The notes: a model not told the origin generated them from the sequence alone. A stretch of 64,000 nucleotides of DNA from Rubrivivax albus (GCF_004016515.1 NZ_SACT01000001.1:1240001-1304000); one strand, 5' to 3'; counted from the stretch's first letter, positions 38,758-51,201 are shown. A program made the numbers and translations.

Positions 38758-38779
38758 CCGCATCCTCCGCACGACGACC

Positions 38780-39955
38780 ATGGCTGCCCACGACCCCACC
38801 GCCCTGATCCATCACCCGTACCAGCCGCCAGCCGGCTTCGAGGCGCCACAGGCGGGGGTCTTCAAGGCTTCGACCGTGATCTTCCCGAACGTGGCCGCGA
38901 TGCGCGCCCGCGACTGGAAGCACAAGCACGGCTACACCTACGGCCTTCACGGCACGCCCACCACGTTCACGCTGGAGGAGCGCATCGCGCACCTGGAGCA
39001 CGGCCTGCAGTGCGTGCTGGCCCCGAGCGGCCTGGCGGCCATCGCGCTGGTGGACATGGCGCTGCTGCAGCATGGCGACGAGGTGCTGATCCCGGCCAAC
39101 GCCTACGGGCCCGGCAAGGACTTCGCGGCGCAGCAGCTGGCCGGCTGGGGCATCACGCACCGCTTCTACGACCCGCTGGATGCCGCGGGTCTTGACGCGA
39201 TGATCGGCCCGGCCACGAAGCTGGTCTGGCTGGAGGCGCCGGGGTCGGTGACGATGGAGTTCCCCGACCTGCGCGGGCTGGTGGCGGTGGCCCGGGCGCG
39301 TGGCGTGCGCACGGCGCTGGACAACACCTGGGGCGCGGGCATCGCCTTCGACGGCTTCGACCTCGGCCAGGGCCTGGGCTGCGACGTCGTGATGCAGGCG
39401 TTGACCAAGTTCCCCTCCGGCGGCGGCGACGTGCTGATGGGTTCGGTCACCACGCGCGACGAGGCGCTGCACCTGAAGATCAAGCTGGCGCACATGCGCC
39501 TGGGCCTGGGCGTGGCGGCCAACGACGCGGAGCTGGTGCTGCGTTCGCTGCCCAGCATCGCGCTGCGCTACCACGCGCATGACCGCGCCGCGCGCGCGCT
39601 GGCCGCCTGGCTGCAGCAGCGGCCGGAGATCGCGCGCGTGCTGCACCCGGCCTTGGAGGGCTCGCCGGGCCATGAGCACTGGCGCAGCCTGTGCACGGCG
39701 GCGGCCGGGCTGTTCTCTGTGGTCTTCGAACCGCGCTACACACCGGCCCAGGTGGACGGCTTCTGCGATGCGCTGCGGCTGTTCAAGCTCGGCTACTCCT
39801 GGGGCGGGCCAGTGAGCCTGGTCGTGCCCTACGACCTGAAGGCCATGCGCAACCCGGTGCCGTACGACGGCACGCTGGTGCGGTTCTCGATCGGGCTCGA
39901 AGAGGACGAAGCCCTGCGCGCTGACCTGGCCCAGGCGCTCGCCGGTCTGGGTTGA
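38780..39955 (+). CDS. metC: Cystathionine beta-lyase / Cys-Met metabolism PLP enzyme
   Basis: A 391-residue PLP-dependent enzyme of the Cys/Met metabolism family. The N-terminal part has YTYGLHGTPTTFTLEER; the cofactor lysine is Lys210 in MQALTKFPSGGGDVLMGS; and the C terminus has LVRFSIGLEE. The family includes cystathionine beta- and gamma-lyases and gamma-synthases. The short N terminus and the SWGG segment fit the MetC-like cystathionine beta-lyases of Burkholderiales, which make homocysteine from cystathionine. It follows rimO by 22 bases. The exact reaction is inferred. Confidence 0.87.
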   Translation: MAAHDPTALIHHPYQPPAGFEAPQAGVFKASTVIFPNVAAMRARDWKHKHGYTYGLHGTPTTFTLEERIAHLEHGLQCVLAPSGLAAIALVDMALLQHGDEVLIPANAYGPGKDFAAQQLAGWGITHRFYDPLDAAGLDAMIGPATKLVWLEAPGSVTMEFPDLRGLVAVARARGVRTALDNTWGAGIAFDGFDLGQGLGCDVVMQALTKFPSGGGDVLMGSVTTRDEALHLKIKLAHMRLGLGVAANDAELVLRSLPSIALRYHAHDRAARALAAWLQQRPEIARVLHPALEGSPGHEHWRSLCTAAAGLFSVVFEPRYTPAQVDGFCDALRLFKLGYSWGGPVSLVVPYDLKAMRNPVPYDGTLVRFSIGLEEDEALRADLAQALAGLG

Positions 39956-39979
39956 TCGCCAGCCGCAGCCGGCGGCGCG

Positions 39980-40438
39980 TCACTTGGTCGAGATCTTGTG
40001 GCGCATCAGGCGCCCCTTTTCCCGCTGCCAGTCCTTCTCGCGTTCGCTCTCGCGCTTGTCGTGCTGCGCCTTGCCCTTGGCCAGCGCGATCTCGGCCTTC
40101 ACGCGGCCGCCCTTGTAGTGCAGGTCCAGCGGCACCAGGGTGAAGCCCTTCTGCTCCACCTTGCCGATCAGCCGCCGGATCTCGTCCTTGTGCATCAGCA
40201 GCTTCTTCGTGCGGTCCGGCTCCGGGTGCACGTGGGTGGACGCGGTGCGCAGTGCGTTGATGCGCAGGCCGATCAGGTAGAGCTCGCCGTCGCGGATGAC
40301 CACGTAGCCGTCGGTCAGCTGCACCTGGCCGGCGCGGATGGCCTTGACCTCCCAGCCCTGCAGCACCACGCCCGCCTCGAACTTCTCGTCGATGTGGTAC
40401 TCGTGGCGGGCGCGGCGGTTTTCGGCGATCGGGGGCAT
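39980..40438 (-). CDS. smpB: SsrA-binding protein SmpB
   Basis: A 152-residue SmpB, the partner of tmRNA in rescuing stalled ribosomes. It has [20 protein letters not shown], the core [19 protein letters not shown] and the basic C-terminal tail ending in MRHKISTK. The frame is open to 40504, but the family N terminus starts at MPPIAENRR. It is divergent from ratA with only 28 bases between the starts, so the two promoters must overlap or extend into coding sequence. No tmRNA gene is seen in this window. Confidence 0.97.
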   Translation of the reverse strand: MPPIAENRRARHEYHIDEKFEAGVVLQGWEVKAIRAGQVQLTDGYVVIRDGELYLIGLRINALRTASTHVHPEPDRTKKLLMHKDEIRRLIGKVEQKGFTLVPLDLHYKGGRVKAEIALAKGKAQHDKRESEREKDWQREKGRLMRHKISTK

Positions 40439-40452
40439 GGGCGGGGGAAAAC

Positions 40453-40458
40453 TAGAAT
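40453..40458 (+). promoter_or_regulatory. Probable -10 box of ratA
   Basis: TAGAAT ends eight bases before the GTG start of ratA. If it is used, the transcript would be leaderless or nearly so. The -35 region would fall within the first codons of smpB on the other strand, and I see no match to the consensus there. Confidence 0.4.
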
Positions 40459-40466
40459 CCGCGATT

Positions 40467-40919
40467 GTGAAGCACGTGAAGAAGTCGGTCCTGCTCTGGT
40501 ACACGCCGCAGGAGATGTACGACCTGGTGACCGGTGTCGACCGCTACCCGGATTTCCTGCCCTGGTGCGACAGGGCCGAGGTGCTGACGCAGCACGACGA
40601 CGGCATGACCGCGCGCATCGGCCTGCACTACATGGGGGTGCGACACGCCTTCACCACCCGCAACGTGCAGGTGCCGGGCCGTTCGGTGGAAGTGCAGCTG
40701 GTCGACGGCCCGTTCTCGCTGCTCGACGGCACCTGGCTCTTCCATCCGCTGGGCCGGCCCGGCAGCGAGGCCGAGGCCTGCAAGATCGAGTTCGACCTTC
40801 GCTACGCCTTCGCCAGCCCGGCGCTGGAGGCCGTGGTCAGCCCTGTGTTCGACCGCGTGGCCAACACCTTCGTCGACAGCTTCGTGCAGCGGGCGGAGCA
40901 GGTGCATGGTCCGCGTTGA
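40467..40919 (+). CDS. ratA: RatA/COQ10-like START-domain protein
   Basis: A 150-residue START/polyketide-cyclase-fold protein. It begins [21 protein letters not shown] from a GTG at 40467 and has [13 protein letters not shown], both typical of the RatA/YfjG family. The Escherichia coli member was described as an inhibitor of 50S-30S association; the eukaryotic homologue COQ10 binds ubiquinone. The gene sits next to smpB and rnfH as in most proteobacteria. Its stop overlaps the rnfH start by 14 bases. A housekeeping role in respiration is likelier than a toxin role. Confidence 0.93.
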   Translation: MKHVKKSVLLWYTPQEMYDLVTGVDRYPDFLPWCDRAEVLTQHDDGMTARIGLHYMGVRHAFTTRNVQVPGRSVEVQLVDGPFSLLDGTWLFHPLGRPGSEAEACKIEFDLRYAFASPALEAVVSPVFDRVANTFVDSFVQRAEQVHGPR

Positions 40920-41232
40920 GGTTGTCCACTGCCCGGTGGCGGGGCCGTCGGACCAGGTCGACCTGACGACGCTGGAACTGGATGAAGGTGCCACGGTGCA
41001 GGACGCGCTTCAGCACAGCGGGGTGCTGGCGCGCCATGGCCTGGACCTGGCGACGGTGGACGTAGGCGTCTGGTTCAAGACCTGCACGCTGCGGCAGGCA
41101 TTGCGCGACCAGGACCAGGTTCAGGTCTACCGGCCGCTGACCGTGGACCCCAAGGAAGCGCGCCGGCAGCGCTACCGCAAGCGCGGCAAGACCGGCACGG
41201 GTGGCGCCGTCAGCGGCAGTCCGACGCGATGA
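40906..41232 (+). CDS. rnfH: RnfH family protein (RatB)
   Basis: A 108-residue ubiquitin-like (beta-grasp) protein of the RnfH/UPF0125 family. [31 protein letters not shown] and VYRPLTVDPKEARRQR are diagnostic. Its function is not well established. It overlaps ratA at the start and converges with the DUF4124 gene, with 23 bases shared at the 3' ends. Confidence 0.93.
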   Translation: MVRVEVVHCPVAGPSDQVDLTTLELDEGATVQDALQHSGVLARHGLDLATVDVGVWFKTCTLRQALRDQDQVQVYRPLTVDPKEARRQRYRKRGKTGTGGAVSGSPTR

Positions 41233-41707
41233 CCTCGCGTGCGCGGCGCGTCTCGGCGGCGCGCTGGCGGTCATCGAGGATCTCGCGCTCGCCCTTGTCG
41301 TTGTAGCGCGCGATGCGCTGCCCGGAATCCAGCGCCGCCAGGTGGGCGCGGGCATTGCGGCAGTTCTCGGCGCGCTGTTCTGCCAGCTTGGCGGCCTCGG
41401 CCTTCTCCTTGGCCGCCTGCTCCTGCGCGGCGGCGTCCTTGCGGGCCTGCAGCTCGCGGTCCACGCGCGGCACCACGGCCGGGGCCGACGCCGCCGAAGC
41501 AGCGGGCGACGCAGCTGCTGCGCGTGCCGCAGCCGGGTCGGGTCGCTGAAGGATGTTCTGCGGCGGCACGTCGCGCGGCGGCGGCAGGTCGCTGACAGTG
41601 ATGCGCCCGTTGGCGTCCTTCCACTTCCACTGGGCCATGGCGGGCCCGGCCAGCAGGGTCAGGGCCAGGGCGGCGGTGAGCGCGGTCAGGGCAGGGCGCA
41701 TCGTCAT
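41210..41707 (-). CDS. DUF4124 domain exported protein
   Basis: A 165-residue exported protein. The signal peptide ends in AGPAMAQ, and QWKWKDANGRITVSDLPPP follows, which is the DUF4124 signature. The rest is an Ala-rich charged coiled coil (about 75-120) and a C-terminal segment with two cysteines. Two nearby ATGs (41707, 41701) are possible starts. It is divergent from guaB and is found at this position in related genomes. Function unknown; probably periplasmic. Confidence 0.88.
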   Translation of the reverse strand: MTMRPALTALTAALALTLLAGPAMAQWKWKDANGRITVSDLPPPRDVPPQNILQRPDPAAARAAAASPAASAASAPAVVPRVDRELQARKDAAAQEQAAKEKAEAAKLAEQRAENCRNARAHLAALDSGQRIARYNDKGEREILDDRQRAAETRRAREVIASDCR

Positions 41708-41785
41708 CCCGCAAGTGTAGGCCGCGTCGGCACCGGGGCTCGCGTGCAATGCGTCACGCGCGGCAGGGGGCGTGGTAACGGTCCG

Positions 41786-41791
41786 TATAAT
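41786..41791 (+). promoter_or_regulatory. -10 box of guaB
   Basis: A consensus TATAAT lies 26 bases upstream of the guaB ATG, followed by TGGAG at 41805-41809 as the ribosome-binding site. The -35 region is weak. Confidence 0.6.
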
Positions 41792-41817
41792 CGTGCTTTG
41801 CGTCTGGAGCTTTCCCC

Positions 41818-43290
<1,473 letters not shown>

Positions 43291-43340
43291 CCTTGAACGC
43301 CGAGGCCTTGAATGGCCGCCCAGCCGAAAGGCGGGCGGCC

Positions 43341-44545
43341 ATGTCGTTCATCCTGATCGCGGTGCTGATCGACATGATCGCGATCGGGTTGATCGTGCCG
43401 GTACTGCCCTACATGGTGGGCCAGTTCACCGACGGCGCCGAGGCCCAGGCGCGCTGGTTCGCCATCGTGACCTTCACCTTCGGTGCCGCCAACTTCGTCG
43501 CCGCGCCCGTGCTCGGCGCGCTGTCGGACCGCTTCGGCCGCCGACCCGTGCTGCTGCTGGGCTTCAGCGGCCTGGCGCTGAGCTTCTTCGTCACCGGTCT
43601 GGCCACCGCGCTGTGGATGCTGGTGGCCGTGCGCGTGGTGGCCGGCGCCATGCAGGCCAACGCCGCCATCGCCAACGCCTACGTGGCCGACATTTCCACG
43701 CCAGAGCAGCGGGCCGCGCGCATGGGCCTGGTGGGTGCGATGTTTGGCGTCGGCTTCATCCTCGGCCCCGCCCTGGGCGGCGTGCTCGGTGACATCGACG
43801 TGCGTCTGCCGTTCTTTGCCGCCGGCGCGCTGGCCGTGGCCAACGGCCTGTACGGGTACTTCGTGCTGCCGGAGTCTCTGCCCAAGGCGCGCCGGCGCCC
43901 TTTCACCTGGCGTGGAGCCCACCCGCTGGCGGCCATGCAGACGCTGGCGCGCAACCCCGGGATCGGCTGGCTGGCCGCGGCCATCGCGCTGGCCACGCTG
44001 GCGCAGTTCACGATGCACTCCAGCTGGGTGCTGTACACGCACTTCCGCTTCGGTTGGGGGCCGGCCGAGGTGGGCTGGTCGCTGTTCGTCGTCGGGTTGA
44101 TGTCGGCCCTGGTGCAGGGCGTGCTGCTGCGCCACCTGCTCAAACGCTTCTCGCCGCGCCGGCTGGCCGCGTGGGGGCTGGCGATGGGCGCCGTCACCTA
44201 CGCCGCCTTCGGCGCCATCACCGAGGGCTGGATGATGTACGTCGTCATCGTTGTCGGCACCCTGCTGGGCGGCGGGGCGACGGCCTCGCTGCAGAGCATC
44301 GTGTCCAACGCCGCCGACGCCGAGCGCCAGGGCGAGGTCATGGGCGCCCTGGCCTCGGTCAACAGCCTGATGGCCGTGCTGGCGCCGGCCACGGCCGGGC
44401 CGCTGCTGGTGCTGATCTCGCACCGCCAACCCGACGACTGGCTGATCGGCCTGCCGTTCTTCGCCTGCGCGCTGCTGCAGGCGGCGGCCGCCGTCATCGC
44501 GATCCGCTTCTTCACCGCCCGGCGCCGAGCCGCGGCCCAGCCCGC

Positions 44546-44549
<4 letters not shown>
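43341..44549 (+). CDS. MFS transporter, TCR/Tet-like
   Basis: A 402-residue, 12-helix major-facilitator protein. Motif A between helices 2 and 3 is [16 protein letters not shown]; helix 5 has the drug-antiporter-type [10 protein letters not shown]. It resembles TCR/TetA-type drug:H+ antiporters. The ATG at 43341 is chosen because helix 1 starts at once; a TTG at 43293 is also in frame. The end overlaps guaA by four bases (ATGA), so the transporter is translated within the guaBA operon. The substrate is unknown; purine-related export is possible from context. Confidence 0.9.
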
Positions 44550-46132
<1,583 letters not shown>

Positions 46133-46247
46133 GCCAACATCGTCCCAAGGTGTTTCCGGTCATCCCAGAGCAATCCGATTTCACTGTAGGGACAAGGACT
46201 TAGAGTCCAGAAGCGTCTCGCACGATCCAGTGCGGTCCCAGACGTTC

Positions 46248-46324
46248 TGACGGTTGATCTGACGGTATCCGAGCACCTACGCTTGCAGGCCATCGGCGAT
46301 ACCGTCGGACTCCGTGACGGTATC
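46248..46324. repeat. TGACGGTATC-type repeats at island left end
   Basis: Four copies of TGACGGTATC or its complement lie here: TGACGGTT (46248), TGACGGTATC (46260), GATACCGTC (46298, inverted) and TGACGGTATC (46315). They precede the integrase remnant and match copies at 57865-57928. Short mixed-orientation repeats of this kind are typical arm-type binding sites of tyrosine integrases or their excisionases. Confidence 0.55.
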
Positions 46325-46358
46325 CCGGCCCTGCGACAGGCAGTGGATTGGAGACCTC

Positions 46359-46482
46359 ATGGACATCTCGGCGGATCGGGCGCGCCCCACGCCCGCAAGC
46401 GCGAAGGCTCGACAGGGTTTGACGGACGCCAAGCTGCGCGACCTGGCGCCACGCGAGCGGGCGTACAAGGTCAGCGACGGCG
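46359..46482 (+). pseudogene. Integrase 5' fragment (DUF4102-type tyrosine recombinase)
   Basis: Only about 41 residues remain. The segment GLTDAKLRDLAPRERAYKVS followed by DGG matches the start of the arm-binding domain of P4-type integrases. The match stops after the DGG and the sequence passes, in another frame, into an MFS transporter fragment. The catalytic domain is absent, so the integrase is dead. Its place just after guaA and pointing inward is normal for an island integrase. Confidence 0.75.
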
Positions 46483-46485
46483 GCA

Positions 46486-47511
46486 ATGGCCATCGCTCTG
46501 GCGCTGATCCCCGAGCTGTTCCGCGGCCAGAAACGGCATCTGGCCAACTCGCTCATGCTGCTGGCGGGGCGGCTGGGCGTGGGTCTGGTCGTCGCAATGT
46601 GCGGCTGGCTGCTCGTTGCCGTCGACACCTGGCGAGGCCTGCTGCCCGATGCCTTGCAGCCGCTGTCCAACTGGCGGTTGACCCTGCTGGCGGCTGCGCT
46701 GCCTGGCCTTGTGCTGGTGCCGCTGATCCTGACGATGCCACTCCTGCGCGCCCGGCGGGCGGCCGGACCGGACGAGGTGCCGGATGCGCTGGCGTCAAGC
46801 CGTCGGGACGCAAGCGTCGCGCCAGCGGGCACGGCGGTGCTGCCCTTCCTGGCTCGCCACAAGCTGGCGTTCGCCAGCTTCTACTTCGGCGTCGCGTCGA
46901 TGGTCCTCGGCATTGGCGCGGTGATGAACTTCGCCCCCGTGGTCGCAATGCGGCAGATGTCGGCCACGCCCTTGCAGGTGGCCAACACGATGGGCGCGGC
47001 CATGCTCGTGGCCACCGTGACTGGCTTCCTGATCGCCCAGGTGGGATACCGGCAACTGTTGCCACGCCTCGGTCCGCGTTTGCCGGCCATGAGCCTGCTG
47101 GCGGCCGCCGCGCTCGGGCTGCTGATGGCCGCAGGCGTGCTGTTGGCCCGGTCTCCGACGCAACTGTTCGTCTGCGTCGGACTCTTCATGACGACCGTGA
47201 TGGCAGGGACACTCCTGTTCCCGCTGGCGCTGCAGGAGATGGCGCCAGCGCCGCTGCGCGGTCGGCTGGCGGCGATCGCGGTCACGCTCAACATCGTGCT
47301 GGGCTCGCTCGGACCGGCCGTGGTCGGCGCGGTGTCCGACCGCCTGAAGGAGCAGCCCAATGGTCTGTTGCTGGCGATGGTGGGCGTGACTTGTCTGGCC
47401 ATGCTCCTGTCCATGTTGTTGCTTCTGCCTCTCCAGCACCGCTATGTCCAAACGGTGTCTGCGGCGAGGCATGCCGAGTGCGTCACCGATCCAAGGGGCG
47501 CCGCTGCCTGA
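46486..47511 (+). pseudogene. MFS transporter, 5'-truncated
   Basis: This 341-residue reading frame begins in the middle of an MFS protein: IPELFRGQKRHLANSLMLLAG corresponds to the helix 4-5 region, so about the first 110 residues with helices 1-3 and motif A are missing. The remaining helices are intact, with a second-half motif at AVSDRLKEQ. The ATG at 46486 may be fortuitous. The fragment abuts the integrase remnant, which marks the deletion or recombination joint. It may once have been the transporter of the catabolic cluster that follows. Confidence 0.75.
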
Positions 47512-47727
47512 ATGGGCGCCCTTGTTGGGCGAGACCCGCAGTGGCGCTACTTCCGCTGTTGGTGGTGTGGGGAAACCGAGTTTTAGGGCCCCGCATGTCC
47601 AGGACCGGTCAGCGGACGACCGGCCCAGCGGCTCGCGCGGCGCAAGCGGGGTTCGGTACCCTTGGCGCCTGAAGCTTCTTGCCGTCAATCGCTTGGGTAC
47701 GGTCAGTAACGAGCCTGGCGTCTGGGC

Positions 47728-48324
47728 TCAGAGATCCAGCACCACCCATGCAGGATCGTGGTCCGAGCCATCACCGCCGTGTCTTGTCCGCCGGTCGATG
47801 TGCGCTGACAGCAGCCTGGGCGCCAGCGTGCTGGAGAGCCACACCTGGTCGAACAGTTCGTAGCGGGGCGGCTCCGCCCCGGGCGGGTTGTAGCGGTGGG
47901 TCCAGACGGGGCTGGCCGGTCCCGGGCCCTGGCCTGGCGTCTCGGCCTTGGCGGGCCGCGTCTCGACCGCGGCGGCCAAAGCGTTGACCAGCGGGTCGCC
48001 GTCGACCGAGAGCATCGGGGCCAGGAACGGGCTGTCCGGTGGGTCGTTCATGTCGCCGACGAGCATGAACTTCGCACCCCGTCGCTCCTCGGCCGACAGG
48101 ATGCGGGCAATGGACTCTGCCTGCCGCCGCCGGCGTGCGTTGGCCCGGGCCGCGCCTTCGACCGGGTCTTCGTCATGGGGCACGAAGTGGCTTTTCAGGT
48201 GCGTGTTGTAGATGGTCAGCAGCTTGCTGCCATCGGGGTCCAGCACGCGCACGGCCAGCAGGTCGCGGCCGAACACCCGCTTCTCCGGCTCCTCGGGGTG
48301 GGTGGCGATCAGGAACGAGGTTCT
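47728..48324 (-). pseudogene. Endonuclease/exonuclease/phosphatase family, 5'-truncated
   Basis: About 198 residues of the C-terminal part of an EEP-fold protein remain: IATHPEEPEKRVFGRDLL, NTHLKSHF, GDMNDPPDSPF with the catalytic Asp/Asn and the terminal GSDHDPAWVVLDL. The N-terminal part with the first catalytic residues is missing. At about 48325 the sequence switches to the start of a different gene (a ThDP enzyme). Upstream codons in this frame to 48561 show no family resemblance. A working enzyme is unlikely. The 216 bases between it and the MFS fragment show nothing recognisable. Confidence 0.75.
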
Positions 48325-48325
48325 G

Positions 48326-48431
48326 CATGCAAAGCGTCGAACAAGGGCGGCACGGCGCCGCCTGGATAGCCGAACACGGTGTCGACCCCGAGGTCGAGCA
48401 AGGTACGAATCAGTAACGCTGCGCCCGTCAT
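48326..48431 (-). pseudogene. ThDP-dependent enzyme 5' fragment (acetolactate-synthase-like)
   Basis: About 35 residues, MTGAALLIRTLLDLGVDTVF followed by GYPGGAVPPLFDALH, match the N terminus of acetolactate synthase large subunits and related thiamine-diphosphate enzymes. The match ends at the joint with the endonuclease/phosphatase fragment, and the frame stops at 48309. The catalytic glutamate and all later domains are lost. The frame is open up to 48494, so the original start may be slightly upstream. Confidence 0.65.
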
Positions 48432-48547
48432 CGGTGCGTCTGTCTGGGGTGACCAGGTGGTGGTCGAAGGCGGTGGGTAGTGGGCGACACTCATGTCGCC
48501 TCAATGTTCCAGCGATCGCCTGACGCGCCAACCCGGAGCACGGGGCT

Positions 48548-48575
48548 CCCAAAGCATCCACCCGCTTTGCCTAAG
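48548..48575 (+). promoter_or_regulatory. Spaced motif upstream of mlrC-like gene
   Basis: CCCAAA and TGCCTAAG, with their starts 20 bases apart and a CCG in between, end 65 bases before the peptidase start. The same arrangement with identical spacing lies 59 bases before the TonB receptor gene at 52156. It is a candidate operator for the AraC regulator encoded between them. A TACACC at 48583-48588 could be the -10 box. Confidence 0.4.
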
Positions 48576-48640
48576 CCTGCGATACACCCGCACCGGACAA
48601 TCCGACCGACAGCGGCGGCCGTAAACGGAGGATCGCGCCC

Positions 48641-50107
48641 TTGAAAGTCTTCACCGCCACCCTCGCCACCGAGACGAACACCTTCGCGTCCATGCCCACG
48701 GGCATGCAGGCCTACCGCGACTTCGCCTACTTTCCGGCTGGTACGCATCCGCGTGAAATGAGCCTGTTTGCCGGGCCGCTGTGGGCCGCCCGGCAGCTGG
48801 CGCCGCAGCGGGGCTGGCAATTAGCCGAAGGTCTGGTCGCGGCGGCGCAACCGGCCGGGCCGACGACGCGATCGACCTACGAGTCCTTGCGGGATCAGCT
48901 GCTTGCAGACCTGAAGCGCGCGATGCCGGTGGACGTGGTCGCGCTCGGCCTGCACGGCGCGATGGTGGCCGACGGCTACCCCGACTGCGAAGGCGACCTG
49001 CTGTCCCGCGTGCGGGCCTTGGTGGGCCGCGACGTGGTCGTCGGCGCGGAGCTCGACCCGCACTGCCATCTCAGCCCGGCGATGGTCGAATGCGCCAACG
49101 TGCTGGTCGCGTTCAAGGAATACCCGCACACCGACATCGCCGAGCGGGCCTTCGATCTGCTGCACCTGTGCGAGGCCCAGGCTCGCGGGCGCCTGAGGCC
49201 CGTGGCGGCGGTCGTGGACTGCCAGATGATCGTCACGATGCACACGACACGAGAACCGGCACGGGGCTTTGTGGAACGCATCAAGGCGCTGGAGGGCCGC
49301 GACGGCATAGTATCAATCTCGATCGTGCACGGCTTTCCTTGGGGCGACGTGGCGGACATGGGCACCCAGATGCTCGTCTACGCCGATGGCGACGCCGCAG
49401 CCGCGCAGCGATGTGCCCGCCGGCTGGCTGATCAGTTGATCGACATGCGGGAACAACTGCGTGTGGTGTACCCGACCATCGACGAAGCGCTGGACCAGGC
49501 CCTGGTGAGCCCTGCCGGCCCGGTGGTGCTCGCCGATGGCGCCGACAACCCGGGCGGCGGCGCGCCGTCGGATTCGACCTTCATCCTGCGCCGCGTGCTC
49601 GAGCGGCAGATCCGGCCGGCGGCGTTCGGGCCGCTGTGGGACCCGATTGCCGTCCGGGTCGCGTTCGAGGCAGGCGTCGGGTCCCACCTTCATCTGCGCA
49701 TCGGCGGCAAGATGGGGCCGGAATCGGGCGATCCGGTGGACCTGCGCTGCACGGTCATGGCCCTGCGCGAGAACCTCGTGATGACCGGCCTGGGCGGGTC
49801 GGCCACGCCCATGGGCGACTGCGCCCTGATTGAAGGCGCGGGCGACAGCGCCGGTGTGCAGATCGTCCTGGTCAGTGGGCGCAACCAGGCCATGCACACG
49901 GACCTGTTCACCCAGCTCGGCTGCAAGCTGCAGGAACAACGGCTCATCGTCCTGAAGTCGATGCAGCACTTCCACGCGGCGTTTGCACCGCTGGCATCTC
50001 GCGTCATCTACGTCGGCGCCCCAGGCGCGCTGAGCTTTGACGTGGCCCGCATGCCTTATCAGAATGTGCGCAGGCCCAAGTGGCCGTTATCTGGCGCACC
50101 CGACTGA
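48641..50107 (+). CDS. M81 family metallopeptidase, MlrC-like
   Basis: A 488-residue member of the DUF1485/MlrC family (peptidase M81), named for the zinc enzyme that cleaves linear microcystin fragments. The N-terminal domain has ATETNTFA, LHGAMVADGYPDCEGD and ELDPHCHLS with likely zinc ligands; the C-terminal MlrC domain has ADGADNPGGGAPSDSTFIL. The start is a TTG at 48641, preceded by a strong ACGGAGGA (48625-48632); no ATG fits as well. Family members probably hydrolyse unusual peptides or amides. It heads an intact island cassette with regulator, receptor and two dehydrogenases. mlrA and mlrB are not present. Confidence 0.87.
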   Translation: MKVFTATLATETNTFASMPTGMQAYRDFAYFPAGTHPREMSLFAGPLWAARQLAPQRGWQLAEGLVAAAQPAGPTTRSTYESLRDQLLADLKRAMPVDVVALGLHGAMVADGYPDCEGDLLSRVRALVGRDVVVGAELDPHCHLSPAMVECANVLVAFKEYPHTDIAERAFDLLHLCEAQARGRLRPVAAVVDCQMIVTMHTTREPARGFVERIKALEGRDGIVSISIVHGFPWGDVADMGTQMLVYADGDAAAAQRCARRLADQLIDMREQLRVVYPTIDEALDQALVSPAGPVVLADGADNPGGGAPSDSTFILRRVLERQIRPAAFGPLWDPIAVRVAFEAGVGSHLHLRIGGKMGPESGDPVDLRCTVMALRENLVMTGLGGSATPMGDCALIEGAGDSAGVQIVLVSGRNQAMHTDLFTQLGCKLQEQRLIVLKSMQHFHAAFAPLASRVIYVGAPGALSFDVARMPYQNVRRPKWPLSGAPD

Positions 50108-51201
50108 CCGAATCCGATTTGAGACACGCCCGTTCTTCCGCGCAGCATCGTCACGAGCATGCAGCCGATGCGATCGCGCAGCTATTGGGCGACCGCAAGC
50201 GACTGCCTCGCGCATGGACCACGACAGGTGGCGCCGAGATCATCGACGTCGGGCCGGGCGTCGTGCGTTTGCGCGGCCGCCTGGAGAAGACCGCCTGGCA
50301 GGGGCTGGTGTGCCGCCTGTCGCATGGGATGGACCTGGCCGTCGTGGAGATGGACCCCACGACGCCGCTGTGCATCAGCAGCGAAGGCAACAACGAGTTT
50401 GTGCTGCACGTCGTGGTGGCAGGACGCCTGGAAGTCGAACGGACAGCCGAAGGCGACGGCGAAGGGGCGCAGGCCGGCGCTCACGCCTTCGCGGCGGGGC
50501 AGGCGTCCCTGTCGATCCGTGAGCCGGGTCGCACCTATGCGGCGCACTTACCCGCAGGTTCTCCGTTCAGAGTCATACGACTATCGTGCGCACCCCAGCG
50601 TCTTGCCGACGACTTCGGCCTTCCGGGCGGCGTTGATCGGCTGCGGGAGGTCTTCGCGGCGCCGCAGGTCATGCCGCTGGATCGCGCGGCTGTGAAGACG
50701 GCCAACGAGATCATCGGGACGGACCCAGCGAGTCCGCTCGGGACGATGCTGCTCGAAGGCAAGGCTCTCGAACTGTTGGGCAACCTGATGTTGCCGTGGC
50801 TGGCACGTGCGGAGCAACCGCCCAGCGATGCGCGGCAAGCAAAGTGGCAAGACCAACAAAGGCTGGCCACGGCGCGCAGCCTGGTGGAACTGCACCTGGA
50901 AGACGCCTTGTCGATTCCCGCGCTCGCCGTGCGAGTGGCCACCACCGAGACCAAGCTGCGCAAGCTCTATCGGCAACACTTCGGTGTTTCGATCTCGGAG
51001 CACCGGATGCAGCTTCGGATGGACAGGGCGATGAAGCTGCTGCAGGAAGGCCTGCACACGGTCTCCGAGATTGCCTACCTCACCGGTTACAAGCACCACA
51101 GCAGCTTCACGGCTGCTTTCAGCAGCTACTTCGGCTGCTCACCCAGCGCCATCAACGCCCGGATGGAACGGGACAGGGCGGCACCGAGCACGGACGCATG
51201 A
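50080..51201 (+). CDS. AraC family transcriptional regulator
   Basis: A regulator of up to 373 residues. The C-terminal third (about 265-365) is an AraC/XylS double helix-turn-helix with LSIPALAVRVATTETKLRKL and HTVSEIAYLTGYKHHSSFTA. The N-terminal part resembles the cupin-like sensor of the AraC_binding_2 group. The GTG at 50080 overlaps the peptidase gene by 28 bases; a later start is possible. It probably senses the substrate or inducer of the cluster and controls the motif at 48548 and 52069. Its 3' end overlaps the convergent hydrolase gene by 76 bases. Confidence 0.85.
   Translation: MAVIWRTRLTESDLRHARSSAQHRHEHAADAIAQLLGDRKRLPRAWTTTGGAEIIDVGPGVVRLRGRLEKTAWQGLVCRLSHGMDLAVVEMDPTTPLCISSEGNNEFVLHVVVAGRLEVERTAEGDGEGAQAGAHAFAAGQASLSIREPGRTYAAHLPAGSPFRVIRLSCAPQRLADDFGLPGGVDRLREVFAAPQVMPLDRAAVKTANEIIGTDPASPLGTMLLEGKALELLGNLMLPWLARAEQPPSDARQAKWQDQQRLATARSLVELHLEDALSIPALAVRVATTETKLRKLYRQHFGVSISEHRMQLRMDRAMKLLQEGLHTVSEIAYLTGYKHHSSFTAAFSSYFGCSPSAINARMERDRAAPSTDA

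Noticed and set aside
40467..40919. RatA-RatB called as a toxin-antitoxin pair
   Set aside because: The proteins belong to conserved START-domain and RnfH families found in the same housekeeping context in many genomes; a toxin-antitoxin role is not well supported.
46133..46358. tRNA gene as the island attachment site
   Set aside because: No cloverleaf or terminal CCA-like 3' end is seen; the repeat maps to the guaA coding end instead.
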